NCBI RefSeq assembly: GCF_900230285.1
Contig: NZ_OCNK01000003.1
Span: 868,001-932,000 of the forward strand
Length of the DNA stretch: 64,000 nucleotides
Direction: 5' to 3'
Source: Blastococcus haudaquaticus
GTDB lineage: Bacteria; Actinomycetota; Actinomycetes; Mycobacteriales; Geodermatophilaceae
The notes beneath the pieces are model-generated. The model was not told the DNA's origin. It saw nothing but the letters and a program-made list of their open reading frames with translations, and searched no databases. This document shows positions 44,671 to 52,237 of the stretch, one piece after another. Numbering within the stretch: the stretch's first letter is position 1; every line of letters starts with the position of its first letter. Position numbers and translations under genes: made by a program.

Positions 44671-45324
44671 TCAACCCTGACTGTCGAGGTCGAGCATCCG
44701 GGCGGCGAGCCGCTTCCACAGGGCCAGGTGCGGGTCGGTGGTCGCGGGCCGGTCGTCGAAGGCGTAGACGAGCGCGACGCCCCGCATGCTCGTGAACAGC
44801 AGCTCGGTCAGGTCCGGGTAGAGCGGGGCGCGGGCGATCTCCGCACCCCAGATCCCGTCGGCCACCGCCGCGATCGCGGCCCGCAGCCGCCGCTCCTCGC
44901 CGCGCAGCGCACCGCGCAGGGCGGGGTCGGTACGGGCCGCGGTCCAGAGCTCCATGGCCGCCCAGAACGGCGGCTCCTGGAACGTCGTCCACATCAGGTC
45001 GATGGCCCGGTCGACGCGCTCGCGCCCGGTCGGCCCGTCGTCCATGAGTGCGGCGGCCCGGTCCCGCACCTCCTCGAGCCGCGTCGTCGCCACGTGCTCG
45101 GCCGCGGCGACGAGCAGTTCGGCCCGGGAGGGGAAGTGGTGCAGCAGCCGGCCGCGCGACACCCCGGCCCGCGCCTGGACGGCCAGCGTGGAGGCGCCGG
45201 CGTACCCCTCCTCGACCAGGCAGGCGACCGCGGCGTCGAGGATGAGCAGCCGGCTGTCGGCGGTCCGCTCCGACCGGGAGCGCGGCCCGGCGACGACGCC
45301 GCTGTCGAGGGGCTCGGCGGTCAT
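44671..45324 (-). CDS. TetR-family transcriptional regulator
   Basis: A 217-residue repressor with an N-terminal helix-turn-helix: ILDAAVACLVEEGYAGAS, then AGVSRGRLLHHFPSRAELL (about residues 28-73). The remaining helical domain would bind the inducer, plausibly an acyl-CoA given its neighbours. It lies 64 bases upstream of the acyl-CoA synthetase on the same strand and is divergent from the acyl-CoA dehydrogenase genes. A TACGCT -10 seven bases before ATG 45324 suggests a leaderless transcript. Confidence 0.9.
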   Translation of the reverse strand: MTAEPLDSGVVAGPRSRSERTADSRLLILDAAVACLVEEGYAGASTLAVQARAGVSRGRLLHHFPSRAELLVAAAEHVATTRLEEVRDRAAALMDDGPTGRERVDRAIDLMWTTFQEPPFWAAMELWTAARTDPALRGALRGEERRLRAAIAAVADGIWGAEIARAPLYPDLTELLFTSMRGVALVYAFDDRPATTDPHLALWKRLAARMLDLDSQG

Positions 45325-45331
45325 CCGGCGA

Positions 45332-45337
45332 AGCGTA
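45332..45337 (-). promoter_or_regulatory. -10 element, leaderless TetR gene
   Basis: On the minus strand TACGCT is followed by TCGCCGG and ATG 45324, a seven-base spacing. The divergent space 45338-45432 shows short GGTCA/TGACC-like repeats but no clear operator. Confidence 0.5.
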
Positions 45338-45432
45338 GGCCGAAGGCCCGGTCAGCAACAGTCACCGTTGACCGTTCCGGGTGACGGCTGTCACGCTGCG
45401 GCCGACCCGCTCATCGAGGAGAGGCGCCGCCC

Positions 45433-46668
45433 GTGGACTTCGACGACAGCCCCGACGAGGCCGCCTACCGAGCGCGGGTGCGCGAGCTGCTGGAGCGGCA
45501 CTCGGGCGAACTGCTGCGGCTCTCGCCCGGGCAGGAGAACGTCGACGCCCGCACGCACGAGGCGGAGATGCGCCGGACCCAGCGCGTGCTGGCCGACGCC
45601 GGGCTGGTCGGCGTCCCCTGGCCGAAGGAGTTCGGCGGGCAGGGCGGCACGCTCGTGCAGCAGTCGATCGTCTCGCAGGAGCTGGCCCGGGCCCGCGTGC
45701 CGGTGCTGATCAACCACATCGGCATCGGGATGTGCGGGCCGACGGTCATCGGGCACGGCAGCCAGGACCAGCGCGACCGCTACCTCGCCCGCCTGCTGCG
45801 CGCCGACGACGTCTGGTGTCAGCTGTTCAGCGAGCCGGCGTCCGGATCCGACCTCGCGGCCCTGCGCACCACGGCGGTCCGCGACGGCGACGACTGGGTG
45901 GTGAACGGCCAGAAGGTCTGGACGACGCTGGCGCACGTCTCCGACTACGGGATCCTGCTGACCCGGACCGACCCGGAGCGCCCGAAGCACGCCGGTCTCA
46001 CCATGTTCGTCGTCGACATGCACGCGCCGGGCGTCACCGTGCGGCCGCTGCGCCAGATGGGCGGGCAGTCGGACTTCAACGAGGTCTTCTTCCACGACGT
46101 CCGCATCCCCGACAGCGAGCGGCTGGGCGAGCCGGGGGAGGGCTGGCGGGTGGCCCTGACCACCCTGATGAACGAGCGGGTGGCCATCGGCGGTGCCGGG
46201 GGCGCCATCGGACCGACCGTGGAGACGCTCGCGCAGCACGCGCGGGACCGCCTGCCCGCCCTCGACCCCGAGCGGCAGGTGCTCGCCCGCCAGGCGGTGG
46301 GCCGGGCCGTCGTCGCGGCCCTGGGCGCCCGGTACACCGGCTACCGGCGGCTGACCGTGCTGAGCCAGGGCGGGATCCCCGGACCCGAGGCCAGCGCCGG
46401 GAAGCTCGCGGGCACCGAGGCGGCCCGCCTGGTCGCCGACGCCGGGGTCCGGCTCCTCGGTGACGACGCCCTCTACGCCGCCACGGCCGACGGCGACGAC
46501 CAGTGGCAGCGCACGCAGGCCTACGTCCCGGGCATCGCCATCGCCGGCGGGACCGACCAGGTGCTGCGCAACATCCTCGGCGAACGGGTGCTGGGCCTGC
46601 CCCCCGAGCCGCGCAACGACAAGACCGCGGCCTTCTCGGCGAGTCGCTCCGACGGAGGTGCCCGGTGA
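45433..46668 (+). CDS. Acyl-CoA dehydrogenase, large subunit type
   Basis: A 411-residue flavoprotein that would oxidise an acyl-CoA to the 2-enoyl-CoA. Landmarks are WPKEFGGQGG, the FAD/substrate region WCQLFSEPASGSDLA and the C-terminal GGTDQVLRNILGERVLGLP. A second, shorter dehydrogenase overlaps its stop by GTGA. Such pairs form alpha2beta2 enzymes in steroid side-chain degradation (FadE28-FadE29 type), where one subunit carries the catalytic glutamate. Start GTG 45433. Confidence 0.9.
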   Translation: MDFDDSPDEAAYRARVRELLERHSGELLRLSPGQENVDARTHEAEMRRTQRVLADAGLVGVPWPKEFGGQGGTLVQQSIVSQELARARVPVLINHIGIGMCGPTVIGHGSQDQRDRYLARLLRADDVWCQLFSEPASGSDLAALRTTAVRDGDDWVVNGQKVWTTLAHVSDYGILLTRTDPERPKHAGLTMFVVDMHAPGVTVRPLRQMGGQSDFNEVFFHDVRIPDSERLGEPGEGWRVALTTLMNERVAIGGAGGAIGPTVETLAQHARDRLPALDPERQVLARQAVGRAVVAALGARYTGYRRLTVLSQGGIPGPEASAGKLAGTEAARLVADAGVRLLGDDALYAATADGDDQWQRTQAYVPGIAIAGGTDQVLRNILGERVLGLPPEPRNDKTAAFSASRSDGGAR

Positions 46669-47657
46669 ACTTCGACCTGGACGACGACCAGCGGGACATC
46701 GCCGCCGGTGCCCGCGACTTCTTCCGCGGCTCCGCGTCGCCGGCCGCGGCCCGCGCCGGGCTGGAGGGCGGCCGGCTGGAACCGGGACGCAAGGCGCTGG
46801 CCGACATCGGCTTCACCGGGATCACCGTGCCGGAGGAGTCGGGCGGGTCGGGTCGGCCGCTGCTCGACCTGGCGGTGGTGGCCGAACAGGGCGGCGCGGT
46901 CCTCGCCGCGCCGTCGCTGGTGACCGCGGCCCGGGCGTCGGTCCTGCTCGCCGGGGAACCGCACCTCGCCGCTCAGCTGGCCGACGGATCGACGGCGTTC
47001 GCCGTGCTCGACGGCAGCCCGGACGGCTCGGCGCCGTCGATCGACGCCGCGGACGCCTCCGCCTTCCTGGCGCTGGACGGCGACGACCTCGTGCTGGGGG
47101 AAGGTGAGGTCGTCCCCGGCAGGCCGCTGGACGCCACCCGCGGGCTCGCCTCGGTGCGGCTGACCTCGCGCCGGGTGCTGGCGACCGGCGCCGCCGACCT
47201 GTGGGCGCGGGCCCGGCAGGTGGGCGCGGTCGTCCTGGCGGCCGAGGACCTCGGAGCTGCCGAGCGCTGCGTGCAGCTCGGGGTGGCCTACGCGCAGGAA
47301 CGCGAGGCGTTCGGCCGGCGGATCGGCTCGTACCAGGCGGTCAAGCACATGCTCGTCGACGCCTGGGTCGGTGTGGAGCAACTGCGCTCGCTGGTCTGGT
47401 GGTCCGCCTGGGCCGCCGACTCCGCGCCCGCCGAGCTGCCCCTGGCCTCGTCGGCGGCCAAGGCGTGCGCGGCGGGTGCCTTCGAGCAGGCCGCCGCGAC
47501 GCTGATCCAGGTGCACGGCGGGATCGGGTTCACCTGGGAGCACGACGCCCACCTGTTCTGGCGCCGCGCCAAGGTGGACCGGCTGCTGCTGGGCGACGAG
47601 GCCGAGCACCTCGACGTCGTCGCCCGGCTGGCGGTGTCCGGAGCGTTCGCCGCGTGA
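46665..47657 (+). CDS. Acyl-CoA dehydrogenase, small partner subunit
   Basis: A 330-residue acyl-CoA dehydrogenase-fold protein, shorter than the 380-400 of homotetrameric enzymes. The C-terminal domain contains GRRIGSYQAVKHMLVDAWV and HGGIGFTWEHDAHLFWRRAK, where the glutamate of TWE is the likely active-site base in enzymes of this pair type. It overlaps both flanking genes by GTGA, pointing to tight coupling and a 1:1 complex with the upstream subunit. Confidence 0.87.
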   Translation: MNFDLDDDQRDIAAGARDFFRGSASPAAARAGLEGGRLEPGRKALADIGFTGITVPEESGGSGRPLLDLAVVAEQGGAVLAAPSLVTAARASVLLAGEPHLAAQLADGSTAFAVLDGSPDGSAPSIDAADASAFLALDGDDLVLGEGEVVPGRPLDATRGLASVRLTSRRVLATGAADLWARARQVGAVVLAAEDLGAAERCVQLGVAYAQEREAFGRRIGSYQAVKHMLVDAWVGVEQLRSLVWWSAWAADSAPAELPLASSAAKACAAGAFEQAAATLIQVHGGIGFTWEHDAHLFWRRAKVDRLLLGDEAEHLDVVARLAVSGAFAA

Positions 47658-48562
47658 CTCCGACGGACCTCACCGAACTCCGGTACGACGTCGCCGACGG
47701 GATCGCGACCGTCACGTTGCACCGGCCGGAGCGGCTGAACGCCTTCACGCTGACGATGGCCGACGAGCTCGCGCGCGTGGCCGCTGCGGCGGACGCCGAC
47801 GACGACGTGCGCGTCGTGGTGGTCACGGGCGCGGGGCGGGCGTTCTGCGCGGGAGCCGATCTCGGCGGCGGGCCCGGGACCTTCGGCGACCGGCGGTCTC
47901 GGGCCCGTCCGCCGGGCCCCCTCAGCCAGGACATCGGCGGCTTCCCGCGCGACGCGGGCGGAGTGGCCGCGCTGCCGTTCGCCGCCCTGCGCAAACCGGT
48001 GATCGCCGCCGTCAACGGACCCGCCGTCGGCATCGGGGCGACGCTCACCCTGCCCATGGACATCCGCATCGCCGCCGAGTCGGCCCGCTTCGGGTTCGTC
48101 TTCGGCCGGGTCGGCATCGTCCCGGAGGCGGCGTCGTCGTGGTTCCTGCCGCGCGTGGTGGGGATCAGCCAGGCGATGGAGTGGGTCGCCACCGGCCGGG
48201 TCTTCGACGCCGGGGAGGCGCTGCGCGGCCGGCTGGTCTCCCGGGTGGTCCCCGACGCCGACCTGCTGCCGACCGCCTACGCGCTCGCCCGCGAGATCGT
48301 GGCCAACGCCAGCGGCGTCGCGGTGGCCGCCGCCCGGCAGCTGCTCTGGTCGATGCTCGGTGCGCCGTCGCCCTGGGACGCCCACCGGGCGGAGTCGCGC
48401 GCCCTGGTCGAGCTGGGCGACGGGCCGGACCCGGGCGAGGGGGTGGCCGCCTTCCTGGAGAAGCGGTTCCCGTCGTTCACCGCGCGCCTGGCTGACGGTG
48501 CCGTCGCGGGAGTGCCGCGGTGGCCCGATCCCCCGGACGATGTCGCGGCGGGGCCGGCGTGA
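47654..48562 (+). CDS. Enoyl-CoA hydratase/isomerase family protein
   Basis: A 302-residue crotonase-fold enzyme that would hydrate the enoyl-CoA made by the preceding dehydrogenases. The oxyanion-hole segments AFCAGADLGG (about residues 66-75) and NGPAVGIGATLTLPMDIRIA are present, and the second catalytic glutamate position is in FGRVGIVPEAASSWFLPRVV. A Pro/Arg-rich insertion (about 76-105) lies after the first oxyanion motif. GTG 47654 overlaps the previous stop. The next gene lies 53 bases on behind a palindromic operator. Confidence 0.9.
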   Translation: MTPTDLTELRYDVADGIATVTLHRPERLNAFTLTMADELARVAAAADADDDVRVVVVTGAGRAFCAGADLGGGPGTFGDRRSRARPPGPLSQDIGGFPRDAGGVAALPFAALRKPVIAAVNGPAVGIGATLTLPMDIRIAAESARFGFVFGRVGIVPEAASSWFLPRVVGISQAMEWVATGRVFDAGEALRGRLVSRVVPDADLLPTAYALAREIVANASGVAVAAARQLLWSMLGAPSPWDAHRAESRALVELGDGPDPGEGVAAFLEKRFPSFTARLADGAVAGVPRWPDPPDDVAAGPA

Positions 48563-48582
48563 CGCCGGAGGCCTACCCCTTG

Positions 48583-48613
48583 CGCAATAGCGAATAGTCC
48601 ATTCACTATTGCG
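48583..48613. promoter_or_regulatory. Palindromic operator at the amidase promoter
   Basis: CGCAATAGCGAAT (48583-48595) and ATTCACTATTGCG (48601-48613) form a 13-bp inverted repeat with one mismatch around AGTCC, ending two bases before GTG 48616. It contains the rare A/T-rich stretch in this region and probably covers the promoter. The TetR protein encoded by the next gene is the likely ligand. Confidence 0.65.
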
Positions 48614-48615
48614 GG

Positions 48616-50028
48616 GTGCTGATCCCCTTCGACGACTACGCGCGGTGCGACGCGGTGGAGCTCGCCCGTCTGGTCCGCACGGGGGCCGTCTCCGCCGCGG
48701 ACCTGGCCGAGACCGCCCGAGCCCTCATGGACCGCCGGTCCGCCCTCAACGCGGTGGCCGATCTCGCCGGCCCGCCCGACGACGTCCCGCCAGGAGGCGG
48801 CCCGCTCGCCGGCGTGCCCTTCGCCGTCAAGGAGCTGCTCGCCTGGCCCGGCCTGCCGTGGACGTTCGGTTCCCGCCTGATGGCCGCCAACCCGGCACCC
48901 GGCTTCTCGCCCTACGCCGCCCGGATCCGGGACGCCGGTCTGAACGTGCTCTGCTCGACGGTCAGCTCGGAGTTCGGACTGCTCGGGAGCACCGAGACCG
49001 CACTGCGCGGCACCACCCTCAACCCGTGGCGCGAGGGGCTCTCCGCCGGGGGGTCCTCGGGCGGGTCGGCCGCCCTCGTCGCCGCCGGGATCGTCCCCAT
49101 GGCACACGGCAGCGACGGGGGCGGCTCCCTGCGCGTGCCCGCGGCCATGAACGGGCTCTTCGGTTTCAAGCCGTCCAACGGGCGCTGCGTGCCCACCGGT
49201 CCGGCGGCGGCGGGGCTCGCGGCCCTCGTGGTCGAGGGGTCCATGAGCCGCACGGTGCGCGACACCGCGCACTTCCTCGCGGCCACCGAGCGCACCGACG
49301 CCGGGGCGCCGTACCCGCCGGTCGGCCTGGTCGCCGGCCCCGACCCGGTGCGCCTGCGCGTCGGCGTCCTGATGGACACGCTCATGGGCCGCGCGCCCGA
49401 CGAGGACGTGCGCCGGGAGGTGGACCGCGCGGCCCGCCTGTGCGAGTCGCTCGGCCACCACGTGGAGGCCGCCGACCCGCCCGACATCGACGCCGCGGCG
49501 TTCAGCCGGGGATTCTTCACCGCGGCCGCGATGACGATGACGGACGTCGCCCGGATGGTGACGCCGATGCTGGGGCGCCCACCCGGACCGGACGAGCTCG
49601 AGCCCTTCACGCTGGAACTCATCGACTGGGCCGCCACGCTGCCCCCCGGCGCACCGGCGGAGCTGGAGCTCACGCTGGCCGACGTGGCGCGCCGCTACCT
49701 GGTCCTGTTCGAGCGGTACGACGTCGTCCTGAGCCCGACGCTCGCCTCCGTGGGCTGGCCGCTGGGACACCTCGCGCCGGACGTGGGCCGGGAGACGCTG
49801 ATCCGGCGCACCGAGGAGGCCGTCGGCTACACCCCGCCGCACAACGTGGCCGGGTGCCCGGCGATGTCGGTGCCGCTCGGCTGGTCCGACGGCCTGCCCG
49901 TCGGGGTGCACGTCGCGGCGGCGCCGGGCGCCGACGGGCTGCTGCTGGCGTTGGCGTCCGAGCTGGAGGAGGCCGCCCCGTGGTCCGGTACCGCGCCCGA
50001 CCCGACCTGGCTCGAGCGGCCGTCCTGA
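48616..50028 (+). CDS. Amidase signature family hydrolase
   Basis: A 470-residue amidase. The Ser-cisSer-Lys triad is visible: Lys in PFAVKELL (about residue 75), the Gly/Ser-rich AGGSSGGSAAL with the cis-serine, and GSDGGGSLRVPA with the nucleophile region. It should hydrolyse an amide to acid and ammonia. There is no ribosome binding site at GTG 48616; the operator ends two bases before it. A TetR gene overlaps its stop as TGATG and a molybdenum hydroxylase follows, suggesting degradation of an amide or N-heterocyclic compound. Confidence 0.88.
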   Translation: MLIPFDDYARCDAVELARLVRTGAVSAADLAETARALMDRRSALNAVADLAGPPDDVPPGGGPLAGVPFAVKELLAWPGLPWTFGSRLMAANPAPGFSPYAARIRDAGLNVLCSTVSSEFGLLGSTETALRGTTLNPWREGLSAGGSSGGSAALVAAGIVPMAHGSDGGGSLRVPAAMNGLFGFKPSNGRCVPTGPAAAGLAALVVEGSMSRTVRDTAHFLAATERTDAGAPYPPVGLVAGPDPVRLRVGVLMDTLMGRAPDEDVRREVDRAARLCESLGHHVEAADPPDIDAAAFSRGFFTAAAMTMTDVARMVTPMLGRPPGPDELEPFTLELIDWAATLPPGAPAELELTLADVARRYLVLFERYDVVLSPTLASVGWPLGHLAPDVGRETLIRRTEEAVGYTPPHNVAGCPAMSVPLGWSDGLPVGVHVAAAPGADGLLLALASELEEAAPWSGTAPDPTWLERPS

Positions 50029-50642
50029 TGGCGCAGGTGCTCAAGCCCGAGATGCGTGCGCGGATCGAGCGCGCCGCACTGCGTTGCTTCGCCGACCGCG
50101 GGTTCGCCGGCACCTCCATGGCGGAGATCGCGGCCGCTGCCGGGACCGCCCCCGCGAACGTGTACCGCTACGTCGCGTCCAAGGAGGAGCTGCTGGCAGC
50201 GGTCGTCCCGGCCGACCTGCCCGCCCGGCACGACCGGCTCCTGGACGCGCGGGTCGCCGCGCTCGCCGGACAAGCTGCCGACCAGGGAGCCGCCGACGAG
50301 TTGCTGGAGTTCTGGTCGGCCCAGCCCTTGGCGGTCGTCGTCCTCCTCGATCGTGCCGAGGGCACGCCGTTCGAGGGCTATCCCGCCGCCTTCGTCCGCC
50401 GGTTGGTCGCGCACGTCGAGCGCTCCCTGGACGACCCGCCGTCCCCGCTGCAGCGGGAGATGCTCGACCTCGTCTTCGACAACACCCGCCGCGCGATCGC
50501 CCGCATCCTGCGGACCGCGACGGAGCGCGACCACGTGCGCGAGCTGGTCGTGGCCTTCTGGAGCTACCAGCTGCCCGGCCTCGACGGGTTGCTCGCCCAC
50601 CTGCGGGACCGAGCGGAGGGCCGCCCGCCCGCGCAGCTCTGA
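50028..50642 (+). CDS. TetR-family transcriptional regulator
   Basis: A 204-residue repressor with an N-terminal helix-turn-helix: AALRCFADRGFAGTSMAEIA, then GTAPANVYRYVASKEELL (about residues 15-62). The C-terminal helical ligand domain is unlike that of the TetR at 44671-45324. It overlaps the amidase stop by one base (TGATG) and lies 54 bases before the [2Fe-2S] gene, so it probably controls the whole group through the palindrome at 48583-48613. Confidence 0.9.
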   Translation: MAQVLKPEMRARIERAALRCFADRGFAGTSMAEIAAAAGTAPANVYRYVASKEELLAAVVPADLPARHDRLLDARVAALAGQAADQGAADELLEFWSAQPLAVVVLLDRAEGTPFEGYPAAFVRRLVAHVERSLDDPPSPLQREMLDLVFDNTRRAIARILRTATERDHVRELVVAFWSYQLPGLDGLLAHLRDRAEGRPPAQL

Positions 50643-50696
50643 TCGGGGGCTCGCTGCACCGTTTGTCCACACCCGGTGCCGGGGCAGGACGGCCGC

Positions 50697-51221
50697 GTGG
50701 ACAGCCAGATCACCCTGCGGGTGGACGGGGCGGCGCATCCGCTGGCCGTCGACACCCGGACGACGCTCCTCGACGCGCTCCGGGAGCGGTTGCGCATCAC
50801 CAGCCCGAAGAAGGGCTGCGACCACGGTCAGTGCGGGGCGTGCACGGTGCTGCTCGACGGCCGGCGCGTGAACAGCTGCCTCGTGCTGGCCGTCACCGTC
50901 GGGGACGCGGAGGTCACGACCTCCGACGGCCTCGCGGTCGACGACGTACCGCACGCCCTCCACCGCTCGTTCGTCGAGCACGACGCGTTCCAGTGCGGCT
51001 ACTGCACCCCGGGGCAGGTCTGCTCGGCGGCGGGGATCCTCGCCGAGGCCCGGGCCGGCTGGCCGAGCGCCGTCACCCCGGACGTCGCCGCCGACACCGT
51101 CGAGCTCACCGACGACGAGATCCGCGAACGGATGAGCGGCAACCTCTGCCGCTGCGCCGCCTACGCGAACATCGTCCCCGCCGTCGCGGACGTCGCCCGC
51201 GCCGAGGGCGTGCGGCGATGA
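50697..51221 (+). CDS. [2Fe-2S] subunit of molybdenum hydroxylase (PaoA-like)
   Basis: The 174-residue small subunit of a xanthine-oxidase-family enzyme. Plant-ferredoxin-type cysteines are C41, C46, C49 and C61 (GCDHGQCGACTV), and the second cluster uses CGYCTPGQ and NLCRCAAY. It passes electrons from the molybdenum site to the FAD subunit. No Tat signal is seen, so the complex is cytoplasmic, unlike PaoA of E. coli. GTG 50697 is preferred over GTG 50676. Overlaps the FAD-subunit gene by ATGA. Confidence 0.92.
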   Translation: MDSQITLRVDGAAHPLAVDTRTTLLDALRERLRITSPKKGCDHGQCGACTVLLDGRRVNSCLVLAVTVGDAEVTTSDGLAVDDVPHALHRSFVEHDAFQCGYCTPGQVCSAAGILAEARAGWPSAVTPDVAADTVELTDDEIRERMSGNLCRCAAYANIVPAVADVARAEGVRR

Positions 51222-52237
51222 GGGAGTTCCGCTACGAGCGGGCCGCCGATCCCGCCGCCGCCGTCGCCCTGCTCGCCGCCGCCCCGGACGGCGCGTTCCT
51301 GGGCGGCGGCACGAACCTGGTCGACCTGATGAAGCTGGGCGTCGCGACGCCCGACGTGCTGGTCGACGTCCGCGAGCTCACCTCCCGCGAGGTCGCCGAC
51401 CTGCCCGACGGAGGGCTGCGCATCGGCGCGGGCGTGCCGAACGCCGACCTCGCGGCCGACCGGCGGGTCCGGGAGCGGTTCCCGGTCCTCGCTCAGGCGC
51501 TGCTGGCGGGCGCGTCCGGGCAGCTCCGCAACCGGGCCACCACCGGCGGCAACCTGCTGCAGCGCACCCGCTGCGGGTACTTCACCGACGTCACGAAGCC
51601 GTGCAACAAGCGGTCGCCGGGCAGCGGGTGCGGCGCGCTCGAGGGCGTGCACCGCAACCACGCGATCCTCGGCCAGACGATCGCCGGCAGCGACGACCCG
51701 GCGACCTGCGTGACCACCCACCCGTCGGACATGGCGGTCGCGATGGTGGCGCTCGACGCCGTCGTCCGGGTGCTCGGTCCTGACGGGGAGCGCGAGATCC
51801 CGATCGCCGAGCTGCACCGCCTCCCGGGCAGCGACCCCTCCCGCGACACCACCCTGCGGCACGGGGAGCTGGTCACCGCGATCGACGTCCCGGCGCTCGG
51901 CATGCCGTCGCGCTACCGGAAGGTGCGCGACCGGGCCTCCTTTGCCTTCGCCCTCGTCAGTGTGGCCGCGGCCCTCGACGTGCGGGACGGCGTGGTCCGC
52001 GACGTGCGCCTGGCGCTCGGGGGAGTGGCGCACAAGCCGTGGCGCGCCTCGGCCGCGGAGTACGTGCTGCGCGGCATGCCGGCGACCGAGGCGTCCTTCG
52101 CCGCGGCCGTGGAGTCCGAGCTCGAGGCGGCCACGCCGCTGCGGGACAACGCGTTCAAGGTGCCGATGGCCCGCAACGTGGTCGTCCGGACGCTGCTCGA
52201 CCTGGCGGGGCGCGACACGGAACGGGAGCTCGCATGA
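51218..52237 (+). CDS. FAD-binding subunit of molybdenum hydroxylase with extra Fe-S motif (PaoB-like)
   Basis: The 339-residue medium subunit. The FAD site is FLGGGTNLVDLMK (about residues 29-41) and GQLRNRATTGGNL. After it comes a cysteine insertion: RCGYFTDVTKPCNKRSPGSG, a further Cys in CGALEG, and HRNHAILG. In PaoB/YagS-type enzymes this insertion binds a [4Fe-4S] cluster, placing the complex with periplasmic aldehyde oxidoreductases rather than xanthine dehydrogenase. Overlaps both neighbours by ATGA. Confidence 0.9.
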   Translation: MREFRYERAADPAAAVALLAAAPDGAFLGGGTNLVDLMKLGVATPDVLVDVRELTSREVADLPDGGLRIGAGVPNADLAADRRVRERFPVLAQALLAGASGQLRNRATTGGNLLQRTRCGYFTDVTKPCNKRSPGSGCGALEGVHRNHAILGQTIAGSDDPATCVTTHPSDMAVAMVALDAVVRVLGPDGEREIPIAELHRLPGSDPSRDTTLRHGELVTAIDVPALGMPSRYRKVRDRASFAFALVSVAAALDVRDGVVRDVRLALGGVAHKPWRASAAEYVLRGMPATEASFAAAVESELEAATPLRDNAFKVPMARNVVVRTLLDLAGRDTERELA

